Shown here: positions 53,880 through 64,000 of the stretch, one piece after another
Position numbering within the stretch: the first letter of the stretch is position 1
Layout: the number at the start of each line of letters is the position of its first letter
Source: Halopseudomonas oceani
GTDB lineage: Bacteria; Pseudomonadota; Gammaproteobacteria; Pseudomonadales; Pseudomonadaceae
NCBI RefSeq assembly: GCF_002903165.1
Contig: NZ_PPSK01000007.1
Location: 62,001 to 126,000 of the forward strand
Direction: 5' to 3'
DNA length: 64,000 bases
The notes under the pieces: generated by a model
What the model was told of the DNA's origin: nothing
What the model saw: only the letters and a program-made list of their open reading frames with translations
The model's database searches: none
Translations under genes and position numbers: made by a program

Positions 53880-55706
53880 TTACTCGACGGTAACCGATTT
53901 TGCCAGGTTTCGTGGTTTGTCGACATCGGTGCCCTTGACCAGTGCAACGTGGTAGCTCAGCAGTTGCAGGGGTAGGGTGTAGATAATCGGTGAGACGCAG
54001 TCTTCAACCCACGGCAGGCTGACGTCGCGCACTTCGGGGTCGGTACTTTGCTCGATGGTTTCGCAGGCAAAGTTGATCAACTGGCCGCCACGGGCGCGCA
54101 CTTCTTCCAGATTGGACTTGAGTTTTTCCAGCAGGCTGTCGCTGGGTGCGACTGAGACCACGGGCATGTCTTCGTCCACCAGGGCCAGCGGGCCGTGCTT
54201 CAACTCCCCAGCAGCGTAGGCCTCGGCGTGGATGTAGGAGATTTCCTTGAGTTTGAGGGCACCTTCCATCGCGATGGGGTAATGCGGACCGCGGCCGAGG
54301 AACAGGGCGTGGTGTTTGTTGGCGAACTGCTCGGCCAGCGCAACAATCGCCGGTTCCAGCCCAAGCACCTGTTCCACCAGGGCGGGCAGCGTGCGCAGGG
54401 CGTTGACGTTACGGGCAACAAACTGGCTGCGGCCGTGGGTCTGGGCGAGGGCCGTGGTCAGCCACAGCAGTGACACCAGTTGAGTGGTGAAGGCCTTGGT
54501 TGAGGCCACGCCAATTTCCGGGCCCGCATGCGTGAGCAAACGCCAGTCGGCCTCACGTACCAGCGAGCTGCCAGCGACGTTGCAGATGGCGAGGGTGGCG
54601 AGGTAGCCCTGATCCTTGGCGTAACGCAGCGCGGCCAGGGTGTCTGCGGTCTCACCTGACTGGGAGATGGTGATCAGCAGGGTGTTGGCCGGCACCACAA
54701 CGCTGCGGTAGCGGTATTCGCTGGCGACTTCAACCTGGCAGGGAATGCCAGCCTGTTCTTCGATCCAGTAGCGGGCGACCAGTCCGGCATGGTAACTGGT
54801 GCCACAGGCAACGATGTGGATGTTGGCGATGTCGGCCAGTCGGGTTTCCGCTTCGGGGCCGAGGATGGCGGTCAGCACGTGGTCATCGCCAAGGGTGCCA
54901 GCCAGGGTGTCGCTGATGGCTTGTGGCTGCTCAAAGATTTCCTTGAGCATGAAGTGGCGGTATTCGCCCTTGTCCAGACTGTGGGCAGCGTGCTCGTAGC
55001 GAACTACCGGGCGGTCGGCAGTATTGCCGGCGTGGTCCCAGATGTCGCAGGTGTCCAGAGTAACGCGGGCGTAGTCGCCTTCTTCCAGGTAGCGGAAGCG
55101 GTCGGTTACCTGCAGCAGCGCCAGCGGGTCGGAGGCCAGATAGTGTTCGCCGCTGCCTTCTCCGATCACCAGCGGGCTGCCCATGCGTGAGCAGTATAGG
55201 GTGCCGGGCTCGGATTCATGGACCACCGCCAGCGCATAGGCCCCGTGAATCTCGCCCAGAGTGTTGCGGAACGCGCTGAGCATGTCGCCGGTTTCGGCAA
55301 AGTGGTGCGCCAGCAGGTGGGCGACGACTTCGGTATCGGTTTCGGACGTAAAGCTGTAGCCCAGATCCTGCAGCTGTTTGCGCAGCGGAGCGTGGTTTTC
55401 GATGATGCCGTTGTGGACGATCGCCAGTCCGTTGGACAGGTGCGGGTGGGCGTTGTGTTCTGCCGGTTTGCCGTGTGTCGCCCAGCGGGTGTGGGCGATG
55501 CCAAGGTGACCACTGACCGGTGTGGCCTGCAGTGCGTTTTCCAGCTCTACGACCTTGCCGACGGCGCGGACGCGTTGAATTCCGCCGGCGCTGTCGATGA
55601 TTGCAACGCCGGCCGAGTCGTAGCCGCGGTACTCAAGACGGCGCAGGCCTTCAAGCAGGATGGGGGTGATGTCGCGCTGGGCGGTTGCGCCGACGATTCC
55701 GCACAT
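53880..55706 (-). CDS. glmS: Glutamine-fructose-6-phosphate aminotransferase, copy 2
   Basis: A 608-residue GlmS with the same layout as copy 1: Cys2 nucleophile (MCGIVGA), [28 protein letters not shown], the two SIS domains ([26 protein letters not shown]) and the end [13 protein letters not shown]. The copies are clearly homologous along their length but differ at many residues, so the duplication or acquisition is not recent. This copy is likely the housekeeping one, since it lies outside the capsule genes. That is inference. Confidence 0.96.
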   Translation of the reverse strand: MCGIVGATAQRDITPILLEGLRRLEYRGYDSAGVAIIDSAGGIQRVRAVGKVVELENALQATPVSGHLGIAHTRWATHGKPAEHNAHPHLSNGLAIVHNGIIENHAPLRKQLQDLGYSFTSETDTEVVAHLLAHHFAETGDMLSAFRNTLGEIHGAYALAVVHESEPGTLYCSRMGSPLVIGEGSGEHYLASDPLALLQVTDRFRYLEEGDYARVTLDTCDIWDHAGNTADRPVVRYEHAAHSLDKGEYRHFMLKEIFEQPQAISDTLAGTLGDDHVLTAILGPEAETRLADIANIHIVACGTSYHAGLVARYWIEEQAGIPCQVEVASEYRYRSVVVPANTLLITISQSGETADTLAALRYAKDQGYLATLAICNVAGSSLVREADWRLLTHAGPEIGVASTKAFTTQLVSLLWLTTALAQTHGRSQFVARNVNALRTLPALVEQVLGLEPAIVALAEQFANKHHALFLGRGPHYPIAMEGALKLKEISYIHAEAYAAGELKHGPLALVDEDMPVVSVAPSDSLLEKLKSNLEEVRARGGQLINFACETIEQSTDPEVRDVSLPWVEDCVSPIIYTLPLQLLSYHVALVKGTDVDKPRNLAKSVTVE

Positions 55707-55846
55707 GGAGGTGTCCTTGTTTCACAGGCAAAGGCGGCAGTTTAGCACTGTCGCCCCGCGGGTGGGTAACGTCTCAGGGGCGGCAGGACAAGGTTGTCGA
55801 GAGCGCTGGGGCTTGGCCCGGCGAAGCGCGTGTGGTGCGGCCTGTG

Positions 55847-55866
55847 GGTCGAGCTGATGCTCGACC
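55847..55866 (-). terminator. Possible terminator after aer
   Basis: GGTCGAGC-TGAT-GCTCGACC forms an 8-base stem, 22 bases past the aer stop on the minus strand. The T-tract is missing, so the call is weak. Confidence 0.4.
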
Positions 55867-55887
55867 TTCTCGGGAGGTGGTTACCGG

Positions 55888-57447
55888 TCAACGGCGGTTA
55901 AAACGGTCAACCAGGTCGACCTGGCGCTGGGCGGTGGTCGCCAGTTCGCCACTGAGCTCGGCGCTGCGGCTGGCCTGGCCCGCCGTGCTGTCTGCCAGCG
56001 AGGCGATGCTGGTGACGTTGCGGTTGATCTCTTCGGCAACGCTGCTTTGCTCCTCGGCGGCGCTGGCGATCTGGCCGGCCATTTCGTTGATCCGTTCGAT
56101 GGCCTGACGAATGCCTTCGAGCGCTTCGTCTGCTTCGATGACCTGAGCAACACCGCGCTCGGCCTGTTCGTTGCCGGCCTGCATGGTATCTACCGTGCTC
56201 TTGGCGGCCTGTTGCAGGTTGGCGATCAGACCATGGATCTGTTCGGTGGCTTCGGCTGTCCGGCTGGCGAGGGCGCGCACCTCGTCGGCAACGACGGCAA
56301 AGCCGCGTCCCTGCTCGCCTGCGCGTGCCGCCTCGATAGCGGCATTCAGAGCCAGCAGGTTGGTCTGTTCGGCGATTCCTTTGATGACGTCGACCACGGT
56401 GCCAATTTCACGGGCGTCTGATGCCAGTTTGTTGGTGACGGTGCTGGCTGACTCAACCACGCCGGACAGGTTCTCGATGGCGGTACGGGCGTTGCTGGCC
56501 AACTGTTTGCCTTGTATGGCCAGTTGCGCTGCGTCGTGGGTTGCGCCTGCGGCGTTCTGGACGTTGCCCGATACCTCTAGCGTCGCCGCAGCCATCTGGT
56601 TGATGGCAGTAGCCACCTGATCTGTTTCGGCACGCTGTTGGGCCAGCCCCTCACTGCTTTGGCGAGCGATGTCGCTGGCTTCATGGGCCTGCAGCTTCAG
56701 GCTGTCAGCGCTGTCTGCCACTCGGGTGAGGCAGGTCGTAAGGCGTGCCTGCTGGCTGAGAATGGCCATTTCCAGTTGGCCCATCGCGCCGCGGAAGGGG
56801 GTAAACATCTGGGCCAGCAACGGGTCACTGATACTGTTGCCGGCCGAGTGCACAATACGCTGCAGACGTTGCTCAAGGCTGGCTTTCATGAGGTACCCGG
56901 CGGGCACACCGAGCAGACCCGCGACAGCTGCGCCGGGCCAGCCGAACAGCACGCCTGCAGCGCCGCTGGCCGCCATTGCCACTGCGGACGGCAGGATCTG
57001 CATGCCCAGACCGGCGACGTCACTCTGCACCGCCTTGCCGCCACGTGAGAGGCGTTGGTAGAGCGCTGATGCCCGTTCAATCTGCCCGGCCGTGGGTTTG
57101 GTGCGGACCGACTCGTAACCGGTGATCTGGCCGTTCTCCCAGATGGGGGTGACGAAGGCATTGACCCAGTAATGATCGCCGTTCTTGCAGCGGTTTTTGA
57201 CGATCCCCATCCAGGCCTTGCCGGCTTTGATATCAGCCCACATGTGCGCGAAAACCGCTGGCGGTACGTCCGGATGACGGACCAGGTTGTGCGAGGTGCC
57301 GATCAGTTCGTCGCGGGTAAAGCCGCTGATTTCAATAAAAACGTCATTGCAGTAGGTGATGACGCCCTTGAGGTTGGTCGTGGATATGAGCCGCTCGTCC
57401 GCCGCAAAGGTACGTTCACGCTGGGTTACGGGCTGGTTGTTACGCAT
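55888..57447 (-). CDS. aer: PAS-containing methyl-accepting chemotaxis protein, Aer-like
   Basis: A 519-residue chemoreceptor. It has an N-terminal PAS domain (about residues 15-120: [27 protein letters not shown] ... [14 protein letters not shown]), a hydrophobic hairpin ([33 protein letters not shown]) and a signalling domain. The conserved tip [35 protein letters not shown] is present. Aer senses redox state through FAD in the PAS domain and drives aerotaxis. Length and divergence from acnA match Pseudomonas aeruginosa PA1561 (aer) beside PA1562 (acnA). Confidence 0.9.
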   Translation of the reverse strand: MRNNQPVTQRERTFAADERLISTTNLKGVITYCNDVFIEISGFTRDELIGTSHNLVRHPDVPPAVFAHMWADIKAGKAWMGIVKNRCKNGDHYWVNAFVTPIWENGQITGYESVRTKPTAGQIERASALYQRLSRGGKAVQSDVAGLGMQILPSAVAMAASGAAGVLFGWPGAAVAGLLGVPAGYLMKASLEQRLQRIVHSAGNSISDPLLAQMFTPFRGAMGQLEMAILSQQARLTTCLTRVADSADSLKLQAHEASDIARQSSEGLAQQRAETDQVATAINQMAAATLEVSGNVQNAAGATHDAAQLAIQGKQLASNARTAIENLSGVVESASTVTNKLASDAREIGTVVDVIKGIAEQTNLLALNAAIEAARAGEQGRGFAVVADEVRALASRTAEATEQIHGLIANLQQAAKSTVDTMQAGNEQAERGVAQVIEADEALEGIRQAIERINEMAGQIASAAEEQSSVAEEINRNVTSIASLADSTAGQASRSAELSGELATTAQRQVDLVDRFNRR

Positions 57448-57768
57448 TGGTGAATGTCCTTGAATGTCTGCCCGTGAGCCATATCGGGCTGACTATTGTC
57501 TAAACTGCTATATCGGCAGCGATGGCAATGGCTGTAGGCCTCGACTCTGACTCCTCCGCAGGACGGTTTCAGTCTGCCGTGGGGGAAGTGAGTGGAGCCG
57601 TGTGAGCGGTTTCCGGATGGTGGGAGTGGTTCCGGCGACCTGCGGGTTTCAGCATTTACCGGAACTTCCTGCCATCCTTGCAGGCCAGATACTAGAGGCC
57701 TCGCAGAATCTTGCCTCAGATTATAGCAATCCATGCAGGCCCAGTGCCCGCGCAAGGAGGTTTATCGC
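57448..57768. other. Divergent aer-acnA intergenic region
   Basis: No gene is supported in these 321 bases. Two near copies of CTATATCGG/CATATCGGG (about 57480 and 57510) are the only ordered sequence I see. The acnA ribosome binding site (AAGGAGG, 57754-57760) is strong. I found no clear Anr half-site pair. Confidence 0.5.
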
Positions 57769-60498
<2,730 letters not shown>

Positions 60499-60589
60499 AG
60501 CCTGTCGCCGTTTCGTTCACTTGCCTGCCGGAGACCGTTCTTCGGCCAGGCAAGGCGAAGCGGCAACAGATCTTGGACGGCAGAAAAAG

Positions 60590-60622
60590 AAAAACCCCTG
60601 ACTCAATGAGTCAGGGGTTTTG
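60590..60622. terminator. Terminator shared by tRNA-Pro and acnA
   Basis: AAAACCCCTGACTCA-ATG-TGAGTCAGGGG-like stem (60592-60620) with an A-run on one side and T4 on the other. Read on the minus strand it follows the tRNA gene with a longer T-rich tail, and on the plus strand it closes acnA. Confidence 0.9.
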
Positions 60623-60626
60623 CTGT

Positions 60627-60703
60627 TGGTCGGAGCGACTGGAATCGAACCAGCGACCTTCTCGTCCCGAACGAGACGCGCTACCAGGCTGCGCTACGCT
60701 CCG
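60627..60703 (-). tRNA. tRNA-Pro, anticodon CGG
   Basis: On the minus strand CGGAGCG opens and CGCTCCG closes the 7-base acceptor stem. D-arm GTAGCGCAGCCTGGTAGCGC is normal. The anticodon stem TCTCG/CGAGA encloses the loop TTCGGGA, with anticodon CGG for proline codon CCG. The T-arm has GGTTCGATTCC. The discriminator is A, and CCA is encoded (60627-60629). 77 bases with CCA. Confidence 0.97.
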
Positions 60704-60779
60704 TTGTGGGCGGCATTTTACCTAAAGTTTGTCATCGCACAAGAGGCAAACGAAAAAAAATCGACTGTTTATCACAGGG

Positions 60780-61355
60780 TTACTGCAGCGCCTGCCACAG
60801 AATAGGGGTATTGGCGCTGGTCAGGCGTGGCTCGTCGGCGGCCAGATCGAGGCAGATCGCGTCCATTGTCCGCAACCAGCGCAACGGGCTGCGCACTCCT
60901 TGCAACCAGGCGTTTTCCAGCGCCGGTAGCAGCCGGCGTGGGATCAGGCAGGGCAGTGGCTGGGGCTGCTCACCGGTGCGAAAAAACACCGGTCGGTCAG
61001 GGTCGGCTTGGTCAAGCAGCTGCTCAAGCAAGGCTTGATCGATCAGCGGCATGTCACAGGGCAGCACCAAAAGCTGCTCGCCGCTCGTCTGGCGCAGGCC
61101 GCTCAGAATGCCGGCCAACGGGCCGGGGTAGTCCGTGCTGCTGTCGGTCACGAGCCTGTCAGCCCATTGCCGGTAGTGCTCGGCGTTGCGGTTGCAACTG
61201 ATCAGCAGCTCATCGGCCACGCTGCGCAACAGCGCGCTCAGATGAGCGCTGATAGGGGCGCCGCGGTAGGTGAGCAGGCCCTTGTCTGCACCGCCGACGC
61301 GGCGGCCCCGGCCGCCGGCCAGCAGCAGGGCGCTGATACGGGGTGACGCTGACAT
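60780..61355 (-). CDS. mobA: Molybdenum cofactor guanylyltransferase
   Basis: A 191-residue nucleotidyltransferase that joins GMP from GTP to molybdopterin, making the guanine dinucleotide used by DMSO-reductase-family enzymes. SALLLAGGRGRRVGGADKGLL is the N-terminal nucleotide-binding loop, and VLPCDMPLI the metal-binding segment. ATG 61355 is used; a TTG two codons upstream is possible. It diverges from moaB-moeA. The product fits the molybdopterin oxidoreductase at 17.2 kb. Confidence 0.93.
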   Translation of the reverse strand: MSASPRISALLLAGGRGRRVGGADKGLLTYRGAPISAHLSALLRSVADELLISCNRNAEHYRQWADRLVTDSSTDYPGPLAGILSGLRQTSGEQLLVLPCDMPLIDQALLEQLLDQADPDRPVFFRTGEQPQPLPCLIPRRLLPALENAWLQGVRSPLRWLRTMDAICLDLAADEPRLTSANTPILWQALQ

Positions 61356-61467
61356 GTTCAATGCTCTGGCTGGTGTGGTCTGTGTTATAACACCGGGCCT
61401 GTAGCGGACGAAAGCGGCGCCTCTGCTGATTGCCGTCCGGCTTTATCCGAACGCAAGGAATCCATCC

Positions 61468-62007
61468 ATGAGCTGCTCATCTGATACTCCCTTTGCCGCC
61501 CTTGGCATCGCCGTGCTGACCGTCAGCGACACCCGTACCCTGGAAACCGACACCTCTGGCCAGTTGCTGGCGGACAGCCTGACCGCTGCCGGCCATCGTC
61601 TGGCCGATCGCCAGCTGCTGCCCGACGACCGCTACCAGATGCGCGCACGGGTGTCGGCCTGGATCGCAGACCCGGCAGTTGAGGTCGTGTTGATCACTGG
61701 TGGCACCGGCTTTACCGGCCGTGACAGCACCCCTGAGGCCATCGCGCCGCTGCTGGACAAACAGGTCGATGGCTTTGGTGAGCTGTTCCGTCAGGTGTCT
61801 TACGAAGACATCGGCACTTCCACGCTGCAGTCCCGTGCGCTGGCTGGCTTGGCCAATCGTACGCTGGTGGTCTGCATGCCGGGCTCATCCAACGCCTGCC
61901 GTACCGCCTGGACGCGGATTCTCGAAACCCAGCTGGACAGTCGTACCCGCCCGTGCAACTTCGTGCAGCATCTGGGCAACCCGGATCAGGACGGTCGCCG
62001 CGCATGA
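61468..62007 (+). CDS. moaB: Molybdenum cofactor biosynthesis protein B
   Basis: A 179-residue MogA/MoaB-fold protein. [48 protein letters not shown] and [12 protein letters not shown] are family blocks. MoaB/MogA adenylates molybdopterin before metal insertion. The stop overlaps the moeA ATG (ATGA), so the two are coupled. Confidence 0.94.
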   Translation: MSCSSDTPFAALGIAVLTVSDTRTLETDTSGQLLADSLTAAGHRLADRQLLPDDRYQMRARVSAWIADPAVEVVLITGGTGFTGRDSTPEAIAPLLDKQVDGFGELFRQVSYEDIGTSTLQSRALAGLANRTLVVCMPGSSNACRTAWTRILETQLDSRTRPCNFVQHLGNPDQDGRRA

Positions 62008-63212
62008 GTCTGATGCCGGTTGCCGAGGCCCTGCAGCGGCTGCTCGCCAGCGCGGCCGCCCATCAACAGCAGCCCGTGCGGGCGTTGTCGCTGACCGATG
62101 CGCTCGATCAGATTCTGGCCGAGCCGGTCTGTTCTGCTATCGACGTACCGCCTTGGGACAACAGTGCGATGGACGGTTATGCACTGGCCGAGGCCGACCT
62201 GGCACAGGCGATGGCTGATGGCCTGCCGGTTAGTCAGCGCATCACCGCCGGGGTTGCTCCGGTGGCGCTGCAGCCCGGCACCTGTGCGCGTATCTTTACC
62301 GGTGCTCCCTTGCCTGCTGGCGCCAATGCCGTGCAGATGCAGGAGAATGCCGAGCTGCTGGCGGGTGGCCGGGTGCGCCTGCTGGAACCGGTGGCTGCTG
62401 GCGACAACGTCCGACGCCAAGCGCAGGACGTCGTTGCCGGTCAGCCGTTGCTGGCTGCCGGAACCCGGCTGAGACCGCAGGATCTGGGGGTAATTGCCTC
62501 GGTAGGGATAGATCAGGTCGGGGTCCGCACGCCGCTGCGGGTAGCGGTGGTATCGACCGGTGACGAGCTGGTCGAGCCGGGGCAGCCGCTGAGCCCCGGG
62601 CAGATCTACAACAGCAACCGCTTTACCTTGATCGGCTTGTTGCAGGGCATGGGGCAGACTGTGGTCGACGCTGGTATTCTGCCGGATGACCTTGCCTCGA
62701 CCCGTGATCGTTTGCAGCAGTTGGCCAGGCAGGTTGATGTGATTATTACTTCCGGCGGGGTGTCGGTCGGCGAGGCGGACTGCCTTGGTCAGGCGTTGCG
62801 CGAGGCCGGTGAGGTCGCTCTGTGGAAGCTGGCGATCAAGCCGGGCAAGCCGTTCACGCTGGGTCACTATGCCGGTGTGCCCGTGCTCGGTCTGCCCGGG
62901 AATCCGGCGGCGACGCTGGTCACGTTTTTGCTGCTGGTGCGTCCCTATCTGTTGACCCGCCTTGGCGCAGCAGAGGTGGCCGCGCCTGCCTATACCTTGC
63001 CTGCCGGGTTCGCCTGGAGCCGCGCTGGCAGTCGTGAGGAGTACCTGCGTGCGCATGTCGAAGACGGCCGCGTAATGCTGTCGGGCAATCAAAGTTCCGG
63101 TGTGCTCAGCAGCGCCAGTCGCGCCAGCGGCCTGTTACGGGTGCCAGCCGGGCAAACCTTCAGCCCCGGCGATCTGGTCGCGTTTCTGCCGTTCTCGGGC
63201 CTGCTCGGCTGA
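62004..63212 (+). CDS. moeA: Molybdopterin molybdenumtransferase
   Basis: A 402-residue MoeA, which inserts molybdate into adenylylated molybdopterin. The sequence PPWDNSAMDGYAL, GPARIFTGA-like CARIFTGAPLPAGANAVQMQE, and the MogA-like domain (VVSTGDELVEPGQPLSPGQIYNSN ... ITSGGVSVGEAD) are clear. GNPAATLVTFLLLVRPYL precedes the C-terminal domain. The start overlaps moaB. Confidence 0.95.
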   Translation: MSLMPVAEALQRLLASAAAHQQQPVRALSLTDALDQILAEPVCSAIDVPPWDNSAMDGYALAEADLAQAMADGLPVSQRITAGVAPVALQPGTCARIFTGAPLPAGANAVQMQENAELLAGGRVRLLEPVAAGDNVRRQAQDVVAGQPLLAAGTRLRPQDLGVIASVGIDQVGVRTPLRVAVVSTGDELVEPGQPLSPGQIYNSNRFTLIGLLQGMGQTVVDAGILPDDLASTRDRLQQLARQVDVIITSGGVSVGEADCLGQALREAGEVALWKLAIKPGKPFTLGHYAGVPVLGLPGNPAATLVTFLLLVRPYLLTRLGAAEVAAPAYTLPAGFAWSRAGSREEYLRAHVEDGRVMLSGNQSSGVLSSASRASGLLRVPAGQTFSPGDLVAFLPFSGLLG

Positions 63213-63232
63213 GCCGCAGCCCGAGTTTCTGC

Positions 63233-63258
63233 TATGGCCGAGTTCTCATTCGGCCATA
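63233..63258. repeat. Stem-loop after moeA
   Basis: TATGGCCGA (63233-63241) and TCGGCCATA (63250-63258) form a perfect 9-base stem with an 8-base loop, 20 bases after the moeA stop. There is no T-tract. Confidence 0.65.
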
Positions 63259-63473
63259 TGTCTGGGCAAACGCTTGTCGGTCGCCCCATCGTTCTACCTT
63301 CCCGGGTCTAACAGACCGTGTTCCACCAAGGCCCAAGCCGCTGCCCGTTCGGCGGCCCGTCTGCGGCTGGTGCTGGGCTACTCCTTGATGCTTTAGATGA
63401 AAATCAGCGTTTCCGATTTGGATACGCTGAAATAGTGTTTTACATATTTTGTTACAGGTATGATTTGGCCGTA

Positions 63474-63495
63474 TTCAAATTCATTCTCAATTGCG
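63474..63495. promoter_or_regulatory. Possible Fur box upstream of the iron permease gene
   Basis: On the minus strand the sequence reads AATTGAGAATGAATTTG, close to the TGAGAATGA core of the bfd Fur box. It lies 15-30 bases upstream of the permease ATG. Confidence 0.45.
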
Positions 63496-63505
63496 GCTGA
63501 TTTTC

Positions 63506-64000
63506 ATGATTGTTCCATTTCTGATTATGCTGCGCGAAGGTCTCGAGGCTGCGCTGATTGTCGGCATCATTGCCAGCTACCTCCGTCAGACCGGGCGCGC
63601 CGCATGGATGCCGGTCATCTGGACTGGCATTTTTCTGGCTGTGACGCTGGCCTTGCTTGGCGGCGCAGCCTTGCAGTTTGTCAGCGCCGAGTTTCCCCAG
63701 CGTCAGCAGGAAATGTTCGAAGCGGCGGTTGGCCTGATTGCCGTCGGCGTGCTGACCTGGATGGTGTTCTGGATGCGGCGCGCGTCGCAGGGGCTGCGCA
63801 GTGAGCTGACTGGCGCACTGGACCAGGCGTTTCAGGCCGGCCAGGGGCAAACTTGGGCGTTGATCGGCATGGTCTTTCTGGCGGTTGCCCGTGAGGGACT
63901 GGAGTCGGTGTTCTTCCTGCTGGCCGTGTTTCAGCAGGGGCGGGGCACCGGCGCGCCGCTGGGGGCACTGCTCGGCGTTCTATGCTCGGTGCTGGCCGGT
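63506..64000 (+). CDS. FTR1-family iron permease, N-terminal part (runs off the window)
   Basis: The first 165 residues of a membrane iron permease. The two REGLE motifs of the FTR1/EfeU family are visible (LREGLEAALIVGI near residue 10 and AREGLESVFFLL near residue 131), each inside a membrane segment. EfeU-type permeases import iron across the inner membrane. The start MIVPFLIMLREGLE is canonical. The frame is open to the last base. A Fur-like site precedes it. Confidence 0.9.
   Translation, partial: MIVPFLIMLREGLEAALIVGIIASYLRQTGRAAWMPVIWTGIFLAVTLALLGGAALQFVSAEFPQRQQEMFEAAVGLIAVGVLTWMVFWMRRASQGLRSELTGALDQAFQAGQGQTWALIGMVFLAVAREGLESVFFLLAVFQQGRGTGAPLGALLGVLCSVLAG

Overview
The window is typical gammaproteobacterial chromosome, most likely from a member of the Pseudomonadaceae. 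The reasons are the gene neighbourhoods rpsA-ihfB-lapA-lapB-pyrF, argF beside an orphan ABC ATPase, bfr/bfd/grxD close together, and aer divergent from acnA. A marine Halopseudomonas-like lineage is possible, but this is inference and cannot be settled from the sequence alone. Most genes are GC-rich. The region from about 35.9 to 44.1 kb is clearly AT-richer.

1-21 kb is mainly housekeeping. It holds the 3' end of rpsA, then ihfB, lapA, lapB and pyrF, and a convergent Zn alcohol dehydrogenase. Next come bacterioferritin and its ferredoxin bfd with Fur-like sites, an RcnB-like protein, two MFS transporters, and an MFS-acyltransferase fusion. These are followed by a SlyD-like FKBP, periplasmic msrB-msrA, a serine hydrolase, argF with an ABC ATPase, a molybdopterin oxidoreductase, grxD, cysQ and a REP-associated tyrosine transposase.

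21-56 kb is a large surface-polysaccharide region. A minus-strand operon (wzb, wzc, a Gly/Ala-rich yjbE-like gene, wza, yjbF, yjbG, yjbH, vanZ-like) encodes export and control. After a beta-CASP nuclease gene, the plus strand carries glmS, tviB and tviC. Then comes an AT-rich variable core: wzx, an unrecognised 493-residue protein, glycosyltransferases, wzy and an acyltransferase. GC-rich genes follow: pglC-pglD-pglE-like, galU, a degenerate ugd-like gene, pgi and a wbpM/pglF-like dehydratase, with galE and a second glmS on the minus strand. Together they predict a Wzy-dependent capsule or exopolysaccharide that starts on a di-N-acetyl-bacillosamine-type sugar (PglF to PglE to PglD to PglC) and may contain a GlcNAcA/GalNAcA-type residue (TviB/TviC). 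The layout resembles the Acinetobacter K locus, with a yjb-type secretion module added to the Wza/Wzb/Wzc side.

56-64 kb returns to housekeeping: an Aer-like chemoreceptor, acnA, tRNA-Pro(CGG), the molybdenum cofactor genes mobA, moaB and moeA, and the start of an FTR1-family iron permease.

The points most worth a second look are the 493-aa ParB-like/nucleotidyltransferase-like protein, the mosaic junctions of the AT-rich core, the Ugd paralogue that has lost its catalytic Cys and NAD-binding glycines, the inverted glmS pair, the merged yjb/wz operon, a JUMPstart-like leader, and a bacterioferritin lacking two ferroxidase ligands.
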